Shown: in pieces, positions 8,858 to 17,944 of the stretch
How the letters are laid out: each line of letters begins with the position of its first letter
Numbering within the stretch: the first letter of the stretch is position 1
Assembly: GCA_003963435.1 (NCBI GenBank)
Contig: RXJC01000209.1
Span: 54,881 to 118,880, forward strand
Direction: 5' to 3'
Source: Bradyrhizobiaceae bacterium
GTDB lineage: Bacteria > Pseudomonadota > Alphaproteobacteria > Rhizobiales > Xanthobacteraceae
DNA: 64,000 nucleotides
The notes under the pieces: model-generated
Database searches by the model: none
The model's input: the letters and a program-made list of their open reading frames with translations, nothing else
Told to the model about the DNA's origin: nothing
Made by a program: the position numbers and the translations under genes

Positions 8858-9130
8858 CTATTTTGAGCCGGTGCCGCGCAAGAGGCGTCCCTGCTCGGTC
8901 ACCCATTTGGCGCGCGCGAGATGACTCTGATATGCGCTTCGCGCACGGTCCGGCTCCCGCACCGGATCGATATGCAGCACCACTCGAGCGACTTCCATCC
9001 AGTCAGCCCCTTGGCTTTCGGCCTGCAGAAGGCGCATGTAGGTCACGACATGCTGCTCATCGTAGGCAGTGAGAATTTGATCTGCAGGCGCAGCGTCGGC
9101 GACGCCTGGGTCGAGCGGCGGCTTCCTCAT
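8858..9130 (-). CDS. Small conserved mobile-element protein (DUF2285-associated type)
   Basis: A 90-aa protein with a sequence pattern frequent in rhizobial integrative elements: LTAYDEQHVVTYMRLLQAE, then GADWMEVARVVLHIDP and a SHLARAKWVTEQG segment. It is often annotated as a DNA-binding or DUF2285-type protein, but I am not certain of the family name. It is all-helical with no catalytic motif. A GGAG ribosome site lies 9 bp before the ATG at 9130. It is divergent from the XRE regulator, and a dyad lies in the shared intergenic region. Confidence 0.7.
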   Translation of the reverse strand: MRKPPLDPGVADAAPADQILTAYDEQHVVTYMRLLQAESQGADWMEVARVVLHIDPVREPDRARSAYQSHLARAKWVTEQGRLLRGTGSK

Positions 9131-9148
9131 AAGACTCCACGCCTTAGT

Positions 9149-9163
9149 TTAGACAATTTCTAA
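9149..9163. promoter_or_regulatory. Dyad TTAGA-N5-TCTAA in the divergent promoter
   Basis: TTAGACAATTTCTAA is a perfect 5-bp inverted repeat 19 bp upstream of the 9130 start codon. It lies between a divergently transcribed small gene and the XRE regulator, where an operator is expected. Binding is inferred only. Confidence 0.4.
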
Positions 9164-9230
9164 CACGCGGGCAGGAAGGAGCAGAAGCGCCAAAATTGTC
9201 GCGGAAGCCGTCCGGATCGCGTTTTGTCGA

Positions 9231-9253
9231 AAATACTCCGTGGTGAAATACTC
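9231..9253 (+). promoter_or_regulatory. Tandem AAATACTC boxes before the XRE gene
   Basis: The octamer AAATACTC occurs at 9231-9238 and 9246-9253, starts 15 bp apart, ending 23 bp before the XRE start codon. A related GATACTTG occurs inside the gene near 9291. Tandem boxes in this position could be an autoregulatory operator. Confidence 0.35.
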
Positions 9254-9276
9254 TTCAAGGACATGCCCTCTCGCGT

Positions 9277-9525
9277 ATGGATATACGCGAGATACTTGCA
9301 ATCAATTTGCGGAAGCTCCGGCAGGCCCGTGGTTTGTCACAGGAGGAATTGGCTCATCGTGCTGAAATTGACCGCACTTATATCAGCGCACTCGAGCGAA
9401 GCGTTTATGCGGCGGGTATCGACGTTGTCGATCGGCTCGCTCGCAGCCTGGGTGTCGAGGCCGCCGACCTGCTCACTCGCCCGCCCACAAGCACCAAGAA
9501 AAGGACTCGGGGGCAGGCCGAGTGA
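9277..9525 (+). CDS. XRE-family HTH repressor
   Basis: An 82-aa single-domain regulator with a full HTH_3 fold at about residues 7-62: LRKLRQARGLSQEELAHRAE, IDRTYISALERS, then VVDRLARSLGV. This is the only plus-strand gene in the first 21 kb of backbone and it is divergent from the conjugation/replication block, a common place for the switch controlling element excision or transfer. No strong Shine-Dalgarno is seen close to the ATG (AAGGA is 16 bp away), so translation may be weak. A strong hairpin follows its stop codon. Confidence 0.88.
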   Translation: MDIREILAINLRKLRQARGLSQEELAHRAEIDRTYISALERSVYAAGIDVVDRLARSLGVEAADLLTRPPTSTKKRTRGQAE

Positions 9526-9585
9526 TTGAGCCGACCCGCTCGATCCGGCGGCCGGTTCGCGCTCACTGACGCCTGGAAGGATGGG

Positions 9586-9615
9586 AAGCCCCGCCCGGCA
9601 GACCGGACGGGGCTT
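9586..9615. terminator. Bidirectional hairpin between XRE gene and DUF736
   Basis: AAGCCCCGCCCGG at 9586-9598 pairs with CCGGACGGGGCTT at 9603-9615, 12 of 13 positions complementary, with a 4-nt loop. It lies between two convergent genes, so it probably terminates both. Confidence 0.75.
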
Positions 9616-9626
9616 GATGAAGTGGC

Positions 9627-9947
9627 CTACTCGCCGGTCTTGCGCGGCCGCGACCAGAGCAGGGTGTAGCCTTCACCGCCTTCGTCGTCGAACAGGTTCG
9701 CGTAGATCGGCGCGTTGAAGGAAGGATCGTCGAGCTTGAGCGAGAGGTAGTCGCGGCCTTCCTCGGAACGCTTCGACCAGGCTGCGCCGATCTCCGCCCG
9801 GCCCACATAGATGCGGTGGCTGGGGGCGTTGTCATTGGAGCGGTTGGTCTCGGCGACGATGCGGACGCCCTTGGCCTTCAGGCTCAGGGTGACGATCTCG
9901 CCCTGGAATTCGTTACCGACCTTCTTGAAAGAACCGATGTTAGCCAT
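9627..9947 (-). CDS. DUF736 protein
   Basis: A 106-aa protein of the DUF736 family, small basic-acidic proteins that are a marker of rhizobial integrative elements; function unknown. Family hallmarks are MANIGSFKKVGNEFQGEI at the start, APSHRIYVGRAEIGAAW in the middle and YLSLKLDDPSFNAPIYANLF. The ATG at 9947 is set by an AGGAG box 8 bp upstream; the longer frame to 9983 lacks one. Its 5' region shares a motif with that of the DUF2493 gene. Confidence 0.93.
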   Translation of the reverse strand: MANIGSFKKVGNEFQGEIVTLSLKAKGVRIVAETNRSNDNAPSHRIYVGRAEIGAAWSKRSEEGRDYLSLKLDDPSFNAPIYANLFDDEGGEGYTLLWSRPRKTGE

Positions 9948-10524
9948 GTCACTTCTCCTGTTGTGTTTCGAGCCCGCGACCACCGCGGCCTCGATGGCGA
10001 TCTAGGGCCGAGGACGATCGGCGACGCACCCGCTCGGGCCGGAGCGCAGCGGAGGACGTCGTTGTGGCGACTTTCTTGCCTCGCGAGGAATGGGCGAAGC
10101 CCAGGGGAAGAAAGTCGCATCAACGGCGTTGCGGCTCAGACGATCGAGGCGAAGCCGGTCTTCGGCCAGATCAAGCCATCAACGAGGCCACGTGCGTCCG
10201 CGTGCTGAACCACGATATCTGGAGAAGCGTGGCTATCTCGGTTTTGATGAACAAGAGGCGTGAACGATTCAGCGGGGAAAGAGAAACAATCTCCTGCAAA
10301 AGGCGGTATCGTCTCCCAAGAACGGATCGAGATAAGATCGTTCTGCCGCGGCTGCGTGGGCCAGACCGAATGTCGGCAGCTTGATCGATGAATTCCGAGC
10401 AGGACGAGATCTCCGCGCTCAAGTTCGATCATCCCGTTCACCGCGCCGATCTACGCGAAACGAAGCTATTCGACATGGCAGCGGTAAGCGATCGCCCCTG
10501 GGGCCATGCGGCCGTAAGAATTGG
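9948..10524. other. Gene-free leader region with long inverted repeat
   Basis: No convincing gene in 577 bp. On the minus strand it is the 5' region of DUF736. It holds the motif GACCACCGCGGCCTCGATGG (start of a 25-bp element at 9978-10002, matching 12067-12091 at 22 of 25 positions), a GGAGCGCAGCGGAGGA segment near 10041, and an inverted repeat with arms 10061-10077 and 10108-10124 (15 of 17 pairing, including GCGACTTTCTT). A minus-strand frame of 101 codons (10136-10441) lacks recognisable similarity and is not called. Confidence 0.6.
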
Positions 10525-10974
10525 CTAGGACGGTTTCTCCACCACCACATCGGGCTCGAACGGGCGGGTCTTCGCCAAAACCACCAAGCGCGTCATCGCC
10601 GTGCCGCCAACGCAAACCGCGCCCAAGGAAGCGAAGACTTCACGCCAAGCCAGCGAGGGCACCCCGATATTGGACACGGCGAACACCACATGATAGCCGG
10701 CGACGGCGGCGGGAACAGCGAATGCTGTTGCGATCGCGATGCGCAAGGCCGAGGACCGAGTAACAGCAAAGGCGACCTGGCCGAGGACCAGCGTCAGCGC
10801 ACCGCCGGCCGTCGCGATAAGCATGGCGCCAATGAGGCCGGCGTCGCTGTGAAACGTCATCATCCCGATAATGAGTGCGACAAAAAACGGCAGGGCATAC
10901 ACGGCAAGCGCAATGATCGCCCAGCAGAACAGACCGATGCCGAGTGTGTTGAGAACAAGCCCAATAGCGAGCAT
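10525..10974 (-). CDS. Small membrane protein of the conjugative backbone
   Basis: A 149-aa hydrophobic protein with about four predicted membrane helices: near 3-28, 28-50, 56-75 and 80-105, with a further weak segment near 115-130. The C-terminus (KTRPFEPDVVVEKPS) is hydrophilic. No catalytic motif is visible. A GGAG box sits 8 bp before the ATG. Membrane proteins in this position between DUF736 and DUF2493 occur in related elements; role unknown. Confidence 0.7.
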   Translation of the reverse strand: MLAIGLVLNTLGIGLFCWAIIALAVYALPFFVALIIGMMTFHSDAGLIGAMLIATAGGALTLVLGQVAFAVTRSSALRIAIATAFAVPAAVAGYHVVFAVSNIGVPSLAWREVFASLGAVCVGGTAMTRLVVLAKTRPFEPDVVVEKPS

Positions 10975-11114
10975 GGTGGTGGCTCCATGTGCATAGATCT
11001 ACCAGTCGCGCCTTCCACCACCACCACGGCGCAACTCTGGATATGAGACTGAAACGAGGCGGAGTTGCGGCGGGAGCAATTTCGCCTCAAAGACTTCAGT
11101 TGAGCAGACGGCGC

Positions 11115-12038
11115 TCATGCGCCGCCGAACATCCAGACCGGGATGCCGAGCCGTTTCGCCTTGTCGGCGAGGTTGTCCTGGATGCCCGTGCCCGGGAAGT
11201 GCATGACGCCGATCGGCAGGAGTTCGAGCATGGCATCGTTGCGCTTGAACGGTGCTGCCTTGGCGTGCCTCGTCCAGTCGGGCTTGAAGGCGATCTGGGC
11301 CACTTTGCGGTTGCTCGCCCATTTCGAGGCGATCAGTTCGGCCCCCCTCGGGGAGCCGCCATGCAGCAGGACCATGTCGGGATGCTTGGCATGAACCTTG
11401 TCGAGACGATCCCAGATGAGGTGGTGGTCGTTGAAGTCGAGCCCTCCGGTGAGCGCGATCTTTGGCCCTGAGGGCAGCAGGATCTCGGTCTCGGCGCGGC
11501 GCTTGGCTGCGATGAAGTCGCGGGAGTCGATCATCGCCGCGGTCAGGGTGCGGTGGTTCACCAGCGATCCCGATCGGGGGCGCCATAATGTGCCGGTGTG
11601 AGTCTCGAAGCGTTCGATGGCTTGGTCACGGAAGAGCTCCAGGCAGTTGCGTCGCTCGATCAACGTGGTGCCTTCCGCCGTGATGCGTTCGAGTTCGACG
11701 GATCGAACTTCGGAACCGTCCTGCTCGCGCTGACTCTTCCGTTGCGCCTGTTCGTTGTCGTCGAGTTGGCGACCGATGCGGTCGACGGCTCGGTGGAACA
11801 GGTTGACGGTCGACCAGAGCAGATCGTCGAGGTCCGGCTCGAGCCGCGTGTCGCTCAACGTCGCGACCAGGGCATCGAAGATATCGACGACGGCACCGGT
11901 AATGATCCTGCCGTCGGGAAGCGGCCGTGGATCGGGCTGGTCGTCGAAGGGGCGGTAACCGAAGAGCTGCAATTCGGCAAGAACGTGTTCGGTCGGAGAT
12001 GCGTCGTGCGGTGGTTCGATGTCATCGTGGTCGGTCAT
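11115..12038 (-). CDS. DUF2493 protein with C-terminal cpYpsA-type SLOG domain
   Basis: A 307-aa backbone protein. The N-terminal 180 residues are helical and charged. The C-terminal 120 residues form the DUF2493/YspA SLOG Rossmann fold: KIALTGGLDFNDHHLIWDRL, then DMVLLHGGSPRGAELIASKW with the glycine-rich nucleotide-binding turn, and GTGIQDNLADKAKRLGIPVW at the end. SLOG domains bind nucleotide-derived ligands; the ligand here is unknown. The gene belongs to the standard rhizobial element backbone rather than to the defence cargo. Confidence 0.9.
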   Translation of the reverse strand: MTDHDDIEPPHDASPTEHVLAELQLFGYRPFDDQPDPRPLPDGRIITGAVVDIFDALVATLSDTRLEPDLDDLLWSTVNLFHRAVDRIGRQLDDNEQAQRKSQREQDGSEVRSVELERITAEGTTLIERRNCLELFRDQAIERFETHTGTLWRPRSGSLVNHRTLTAAMIDSRDFIAAKRRAETEILLPSGPKIALTGGLDFNDHHLIWDRLDKVHAKHPDMVLLHGGSPRGAELIASKWASNRKVAQIAFKPDWTRHAKAAPFKRNDAMLELLPIGVMHFPGTGIQDNLADKAKRLGIPVWMFGGA

Positions 12039-12377
12039 GGAGGCGATCCTTTGCCGGATCGGCCGCGACCATCGCGGCCTTCGTGGCGATCACTCAGACG
12101 GCAGGCGGAACGGGCCAGAACCCGGAGCAGAGCGGAGGGCCGAAGCGCAGCGGAGGATGGCGGAGGCCGGGCTATTTTGCTTCGCGATGCAAAGCGCGCT
12201 CGCCAGATGGCTAATGTGTCTTCTCGTCGCCGGCGCGCGGCGGAAAATAGCCGGACGCAGCCATTGCCGGTCCGAGCCGCTTGCCGTCCGATCGCCCTCT
12301 AGAAGGCCGTGGTCGCGTGCTCTCCCGGCAGTGGCCGCACCGCGACCGACCTGTCGATGCCCATCGAATTGCCGGGG
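12039..12377. other. Gene-free leader of the DUF2493 gene with inverted repeat
   Basis: A 339-bp region with no supported gene. On the minus strand it precedes DUF2493 and contains the 25-bp motif at 12067-12091 shared with the DUF736 leader at the same distance from the start codon (28 versus 30 bp), a CGAAGCGCAGCGGAGGA segment, and an inverted repeat (CCGGGCTATTTT at 12167-12178 and AAAATAGCCGG at 12244-12254, one bulge). Confidence 0.55.
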
Positions 12378-13442
12378 CTATTCCGCGGTTGCCAACGACG
12401 AATGCAGCAAACGGACGACGTCCTCTGGTACGAGCTGAAGCCGCAACGATGCGCGGAGGGCTTCGAGGCCAAAGATGTGCAGATCTTCGTTGAAATCGCC
12501 CACCCGAGGCGACAGCGGAATCGCTTCAACGCCGGCCTCTACCGCGCGCTGCGTGAGAATCGCCTGTACGGTATCTCCGGCAGCATCGTCATCGCGGGCG
12601 ATATAGAGCCGACGCAGGCCAGATGGCAGCATCATCGCTGCGAGATGATTAGCCGAAAGCGCGGCCGCCATGGGCAGGGCCGGCAGTGCGTAACGCAGTG
12701 ACAGCATGGTCTCGATTCCCTCGCCGGCAGCGAGCACATCATCGACCACGCCGAAGCGAACGGCGTTGCCGAGCAGGTCACCCATGGCGCGTCGTGGTGT
12801 GTCGATCGGAGCCTTGCCGAGCCGCACGCGATCAAAACCGTGTGGATCTAGCCAGGTGCGGTGCACGCCGGTGATCCGTCCATCGAGGTCGGTGACACAG
12901 GCTATCATCGCCGGCCAGGTTTCGGTCGACGAATGCTCATCCGGTCGATAGTAGCAACGAGGATGGAAGCGCAAGCTGCCACCATGGTTGATGCAACTAA
13001 TTCCGCGACGCTGCAAGTACGCCTCGGCTAATGTCCCTTCAATCGGGTTGGATATCGCAAAGAGCCGACGAGCGGCTTCCTGCGATCCGGCCGGCGCGAC
13101 TGGACGAACGGGCCTCGGGAGTGATTGCTCCTCGGAACGAGGCAGCTTCAGAAAGCGCCTCGCCTCCTCGGCGACCTCGCGAAAGTCTCGCAAGGCCAGA
13201 CTTTCGCGGATGATGTCGAGGAGATCACCATGTTCTCCGGTCGCGGCGTCGGTCCATTTCCCAGCGGGTCCCTTCGGTGATTCGTGCAGCCGCACGAACA
13301 ACGAGCGGCCCGGCGTATTGTAGACGTCGCCGACCAGCCAGTACCGCCCCGCCCGCCTGCCATTAGAGAGATAGTGTCGGCACACCGCCTCAGCCTCGCA
13401 CGAGAGGCGGCGTGCCAGTTCGGAAGCATCGCCGGCCATCAC
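12378..13442 (-). CDS. Toprim-domain protein (DUF7146/primase-like)
   Basis: A 354-aa protein with an N-terminal zinc-finger-less primase-like region (WLVGDVYNTPGRSLFVRL, then GKWTDAATGEHGDLLDI) and a C-terminal Toprim domain. Toprim motifs are AAGEGIETMLSL near 248 (catalytic Glu) and LYIARDDDAAGD near 292 (acidic triad). Family members are annotated as Toprim or virulence-associated E-like proteins of mobile elements, probably acting in DNA processing after transfer. Its GTG start overlaps the stop of the upstream methylase/helicase gene (GTGA), so the two are translationally coupled. Confidence 0.88.
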   Translation of the reverse strand: MMAGDASELARRLSCEAEAVCRHYLSNGRRAGRYWLVGDVYNTPGRSLFVRLHESPKGPAGKWTDAATGEHGDLLDIIRESLALRDFREVAEEARRFLKLPRSEEQSLPRPVRPVAPAGSQEAARRLFAISNPIEGTLAEAYLQRRGISCINHGGSLRFHPRCYYRPDEHSSTETWPAMIACVTDLDGRITGVHRTWLDPHGFDRVRLGKAPIDTPRRAMGDLLGNAVRFGVVDDVLAAGEGIETMLSLRYALPALPMAAALSANHLAAMMLPSGLRRLYIARDDDAAGDTVQAILTQRAVEAGVEAIPLSPRVGDFNEDLHIFGLEALRASLRLQLVPEDVVRLLHSSLATAE

Positions 13443-16400
13443 GCGGCCTCCCGCTCACTGACGCCCGTAACCGGATAGGTGTCGAGCACCCTGGACAGGA
13501 CCTCGATGCCGCTCGCGTCCGTGGGTACGAACATGCGCAGCTTCCAGGAGATGATCTCCCCAAAGAGGCCGTAAGCACGGAGGCGATCGCGTATCGTGTC
13601 GTTGAATCCGGACAGCTCGATGCGATAGGCGCCCATCACCCGGACGCGGCGAAGTTGGAGTTCCTCCGCGAGGTCGAGGACGGTGCGTCCCTCCATCAGC
13701 GCGGCAAAGGCAGCGTCCGGCGTCAGCGCGGGCGCGTCCCTCGAAAGGACGTTTGCGACCCATGTGGCCGAAAACTTGCGTCCGATGATGCGTTCGCCCG
13801 CATCGGTCTGGAGCCGATAGACGCGGGTTGATTCGTTCGGCAGCCGCTTCCAGATAGGGAGCAGCAAGCCCGCCACAACGTGGATCGTGCTTTCCGTGAA
13901 CTGGGGCACCTCGGCAAGCTCCGCCACCCAGGCCGCAGCGAAGCGCCCACGGTCCGCTTCGATCCAGTGGCTCTCCGCCATCATGCTCAAGGGGACCGTG
14001 TGCTGATCCATCGGCCGGATCAGACGGACGCGCCGCTCGATCTCGCCGTCATCGAGCATGACGCTCGCCGCGGGGACCTGCACGGCGGCTCGTCCCGAGC
14101 GCTCATTGACCAGCAGGACGGCCTGACGATCGGAAAGACGAGCAAGAGCGTCATCCAGACTCACCGGATGATTGCGCTGGCGCTGTGTGACAGTGAGCAG
14201 CCGGGTCTCGGCGCCGGTCCCCCGCTGGTCATAGATCGTCCGCCGGTCGGTGACGACAAGGCTCTCGGCACGGAGTGTTTCCAACCCGACGTCGTAGGTG
14301 CCGGATGCAACCGCGCCTTCGATCCGAGCGGTCAAGAGCTGCTCGAAGGCGGTGAACAGCACATTCTGGAGGTCGATGGTGAGCGCCAATAACCTGTTCA
14401 GAAAGGTCGTGATCGGCGGCAGGTCATTCCTGAGCCCATTGGCATCCATGAGCTTCAGACCGGTTGCATCCTCGAACCTCCCAAGCGAGCAACCGTCGAC
14501 CTTGCCTCGCGCGAGCAGCGTGTAGAGCTGACGCAACGCATCACGTCCATACTGGCTTTCGAGATTGTCCTCGGGCCGGAACAGGCCCTGTCCTCCGGTC
14601 TGACGTTGGCCGCGCGTAATGGCTCCCAACGTATCGAGCCGGCGGGCAATGGTGCTGAGAAAGCGCTTCTCGGCCTTCACGTCTGTCGCAATCGGACGAA
14701 ACAGCGGCGGCTGCGCCTGGTTGGTCCGGTTGGTGCGGCCAAGGCCTTGGATCGCGGCGTCGGCCTTCCAGCCGGGCTCGAGCAGGTAATGGACGCGCAA
14801 CCGGCGATTCCGCGCCGACAGTTCGGCATGGTAACTCCGCCCCGTGCCGCCGGCGTCGGAGAACACGAGGATGCGCTTGACGTCATCCATGAAGGCCGAG
14901 GTCTCGGCGAGATTGGCCGAGCCTGCGCGGTTTTCGACCACCAGCCGGTCGCCCTTGCGGATGACGCGGCGCGAGCGGCCCGTCACCTCGGCGACCAGTT
15001 CGGTGCCGAAGCGCTGGATGACCTGATCCAGTGCCCCAGGTACCGGCGGCAGCGAGGCAAGCTTCTCGATGAGGCGGTCACGGCGTGCGACGGCTTCCCG
15101 GCTCTCGACCGGCTGGCCGTCGCGATAGACAGGCCGGGAGCAGAGGTTACCTTCCGAGTCGGTGAAGGGTTCGTAGAGCTGGACCGGGAAGGAGTGGGCG
15201 AGGTAGTCGAGGACATACTCGCGCGGGGTGATGTCGACCTGGACGTCGCCCCATTCTTCAGTTGGAATCTCCGCGAGCCGGCGCTCCATCAGCGCTTCGC
15301 CCGTCGACACGATCTGGATGACCGCGGCGTGCCCAGCCTCAAGATCGTTCTCGATCGCACGGATCAGTGACGGGGTCTTCATCGAGGTCAGGAGGTGACC
15401 GAAGAAGCGCTGCTTCGCGCTTTCGAAGGCGGAGCGTGCCGCAGATTTGGCCTGCCCGTTCAGCGTTCCCGTTGCGCCGGTGATGTTGGCGGCCCGCATC
15501 GCCGCGTCCAGGTTATTATGGATGACGCTGAACGCACCGGCATAGGCGTCGTAAATGCGGACCTGCTCCGGCGTCAGTTGGTGCTCAACAAGCTCGTACT
15601 CGACGCCCTCGTAAGAGAGCGAGCGGGCTGCGTAGAGGCCGAGCGCCTTGAGGTCGCGCGCCAGCACCTCCATGGCCGCGACCCCACCCTCCTCGATCGC
15701 TTCGACGAACTCGGCACGGGTGGCGAACGGAAAGTCGGCGCCGCCCCAAAGGCCGAGGCGTTGGGCATAAGCGAGATTGTGGACCGTGGTTGCGCCCGTC
15801 GCCGACACATAGACCACGCGGGCATTCGGCAGCGCGTGCTGGAGCCTCAAGCCCGCGCGCCCCTGCTGAGAGGCCGCTTGGTCACCACGCTCGCCCTTGC
15901 CCCCGATCGCATTCTGCATGGCGTGGCTCTCGTCGAAGACGATCACTCCGTCGAAGTCCGAGCCCAACCATTCGACGATCTGCCTGACGCGCGAAAGCTT
16001 CTCGCCACGCTCGTCGGTCCGTAGCGTGGCGTAGGTGGTAAATAGGACGCCTTCCGCAAGCCGGATCCGGGTGCCCTGGCGAAACCGGGACAAGGGCGTA
16101 ACGAGCAGGCGCTCCATCCCGAGCGCGGACCAATCGCGCTGCGCGTCCTCGATCAGCTTGTCGGATTTGCTGACCCAGACGGCACGTCGGCGGCCCTTGA
16201 GCCAGTTGTCGAGCAGAATCCCGGCGACCTGCCGGCCCTTGCCCGCGCCGGTGCCATCGCCCAAGAACCAGCCGCGGCGAAAGCGGACGGCATTCTCTGC
16301 GTCATCGCGCGCGGCGGCGATAACATCAAAGGTCGCATCGACCGTCCAGGAGCCCACGAGAAACTCAGAATGCGCCTCGCCGGCATAGATGACGCTCTCA

Positions 16401-17758
16401 AGTTGGGCGTCCGACAGAACTCCATCTGCCACCAGACTCGAAGGCAGGTGCGGACGATAGGATGGTTTCGGTGACGCAACGGACGCCATCGCCGCGGACT
16501 GCACGAGCTTGGTCGGGTGTGCGCACGATCCGGGAATACGGATCGATTGCAATCCGTATTCCTCGTAAAGGGCATCGGTGAGCCGGGTGCCTTCCGGCGG
16601 CGACCATTCGACCGTTTCGTATGTAAGTTCGACGCCTTCTGGCGCGGCGTCTCTCGAAGAAGACGATGAGCGTGGTGCAACGGCGCCCAGCGATCGCGAC
16701 ATAGCCGGCCGCTCGATAGCGACGATCTCCGGTGATATGGCGACGGGCAGCCTTGGAGGCACATGCTGGTTCACCCAGTCGAGCAAGGTAGCGACGTCGG
16801 CCGCCATGCCTGGCGAAGCCGGAAAAGCCGTCGGATCGGCAGCGGGCAGCTTGTCGATCACAAGCAGCCGTGTGTCGATTTGTGTTCCGTGCTTCGCGTA
16901 GATGGCGCCGTCGATCGCCGCAGAAAACGCTACCTGCCCGCGTTCCTGGAGCCGCACAAAGGCTTCTCGCCATGCCGGGTTATCCGGTGCGAAGCTGGCG
17001 CCAGTGATGGCGACAAGGCGTCCACCGTCGCCAAGACGCGCGAGCGCTGAAGCGATGTGACGGAGAGCCGCATCCGTCATCCGTCGGTCTACGTTCGTCA
17101 ATGCCGAGAACGGCGGGTTCATCAGAACGACGCTCGGCACGACACTCGCGTCGAGGTGGTCGTCGATCTGTGCAGCATCGAACCGCGAGACCTTAACGCC
17201 TGCGAAGAGATGATCGAGCAGCGCCGCGCGGGCCTCGGCCAACTCGTTCAAGACCAGAACGCCGCCGGCGAGCTCGGCAAAGACGGCGAGCAAACCGGTC
17301 CCAGCAGAAGGCTCAAGAACGCGATCGGCCGGCGTAATGCCAGCCGCGGCGCATGCGGCCAGCCCAAGCGGGATCGGCGTCGAGAATTGCTGAAGCGCCT
17401 GGCTGTCCTCGGAACGCCGCGTGTGGGTCGGCAGACAGCTAGCGATCTTCGTGAGCATCGGCAGCATTGCTGCCGTCGACCCAGCCTTGGCACGCATCGC
17501 GGGGCCGAACTTGCGAAGGAACAGAACGGCTGCCGCCTCGCAGACGTCATAGGCGGTCTTCCAATTCCAAACGCCGGCCGTGTCCGAGGCGCCAAAGGCA
17601 GACTCCATGGCGCTACGCAGAACAGCGGCATCGATGCGACGGCCGCGTTCGAGCTCGGTCAGGACCTGTCGCGCGGCCCTGACAGCGGCAGAGGTGAGAT
17701 TTGCAGCGGCACGCATGGAGAGCGGCGTGGCGATGCCGCCGGCAAGAGATTCGGTCAT
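13439..17758 (-). CDS. Strawberry-notch-type helicase fused to N-terminal adenine methyltransferase
   Basis: A 1439-aa protein common on rhizobial conjugative elements. Residues about 100-330 are a class I methyltransferase: VLEPSAGTGLLAVFAEL (AdoMet loop) and VVLMNPPFSALTN (NPPF, N6-adenine methylation motif). Residues about 440-1000 are an SF2 helicase of the strawberry-notch family: GDGTGAGKGRQVAGI (Walker A) and GVIVFDESHAMQNA (DESH box), with a C-terminal helicase lobe containing AIQGLGRTNRTNQAQ. It may protect or remodel incoming element DNA, but the precise role is unknown. It begins 186 bp downstream of the ParB gene stop and overlaps the Toprim gene. Confidence 0.92.
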   Translation of the reverse strand: MTESLAGGIATPLSMRAAANLTSAAVRAARQVLTELERGRRIDAAVLRSAMESAFGASDTAGVWNWKTAYDVCEAAAVLFLRKFGPAMRAKAGSTAAMLPMLTKIASCLPTHTRRSEDSQALQQFSTPIPLGLAACAAAGITPADRVLEPSAGTGLLAVFAELAGGVLVLNELAEARAALLDHLFAGVKVSRFDAAQIDDHLDASVVPSVVLMNPPFSALTNVDRRMTDAALRHIASALARLGDGGRLVAITGASFAPDNPAWREAFVRLQERGQVAFSAAIDGAIYAKHGTQIDTRLLVIDKLPAADPTAFPASPGMAADVATLLDWVNQHVPPRLPVAISPEIVAIERPAMSRSLGAVAPRSSSSSRDAAPEGVELTYETVEWSPPEGTRLTDALYEEYGLQSIRIPGSCAHPTKLVQSAAMASVASPKPSYRPHLPSSLVADGVLSDAQLESVIYAGEAHSEFLVGSWTVDATFDVIAAARDDAENAVRFRRGWFLGDGTGAGKGRQVAGILLDNWLKGRRRAVWVSKSDKLIEDAQRDWSALGMERLLVTPLSRFRQGTRIRLAEGVLFTTYATLRTDERGEKLSRVRQIVEWLGSDFDGVIVFDESHAMQNAIGGKGERGDQAASQQGRAGLRLQHALPNARVVYVSATGATTVHNLAYAQRLGLWGGADFPFATRAEFVEAIEEGGVAAMEVLARDLKALGLYAARSLSYEGVEYELVEHQLTPEQVRIYDAYAGAFSVIHNNLDAAMRAANITGATGTLNGQAKSAARSAFESAKQRFFGHLLTSMKTPSLIRAIENDLEAGHAAVIQIVSTGEALMERRLAEIPTEEWGDVQVDITPREYVLDYLAHSFPVQLYEPFTDSEGNLCSRPVYRDGQPVESREAVARRDRLIEKLASLPPVPGALDQVIQRFGTELVAEVTGRSRRVIRKGDRLVVENRAGSANLAETSAFMDDVKRILVFSDAGGTGRSYHAELSARNRRLRVHYLLEPGWKADAAIQGLGRTNRTNQAQPPLFRPIATDVKAEKRFLSTIARRLDTLGAITRGQRQTGGQGLFRPEDNLESQYGRDALRQLYTLLARGKVDGCSLGRFEDATGLKLMDANGLRNDLPPITTFLNRLLALTIDLQNVLFTAFEQLLTARIEGAVASGTYDVGLETLRAESLVVTDRRTIYDQRGTGAETRLLTVTQRQRNHPVSLDDALARLSDRQAVLLVNERSGRAAVQVPAASVMLDDGEIERRVRLIRPMDQHTVPLSMMAESHWIEADRGRFAAAWVAELAEVPQFTESTIHVVAGLLLPIWKRLPNESTRVYRLQTDAGERIIGRKFSATWVANVLSRDAPALTPDAAFAALMEGRTVLDLAEELQLRRVRVMGAYRIELSGFNDTIRDRLRAYGLFGEIISWKLRMFVPTDASGIEVLSRVLDTYPVTGVSEREAA

Positions 17759-17828
17759 GGCAGGAATTCTTTCGGAGAGCAGGAATGGGTCGAACCATCA
17801 GGCGCTCTCCTTTGCCCCCGACGGCTCA

Positions 17829-17856
17829 AACCCTTCCCGGCCCGACTCTCACTCTC
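17829..17856 (-). promoter_or_regulatory. Conserved leader motif, copy 1 (divergent)
   Basis: On the coding strand this reads GAGAGTGAGAGTCGGGCCGG and ends AAGGGTT, 70 bp before the methylase/helicase start codon. It keeps the GAGAGTGAGAGT block of the leaders before parB and ardC, but the second block is altered. Confidence 0.45.
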
Positions 17857-17944
17857 CGCCGTTCCCAATAAGAATGGGGACCAGCGCTACACACCGGTCC
17901 CCAAGCAACCGCGGGACGGCCAAAGCCGCCCCGCTCTGTGATGA

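Noticed and set aside
10136..10441. 101-codon minus-strand frame in the DUF736 upstream region
   Set aside because: The start looks plausible, but no ribosome site, family or codon bias supports it, and it lies in a structured leader.
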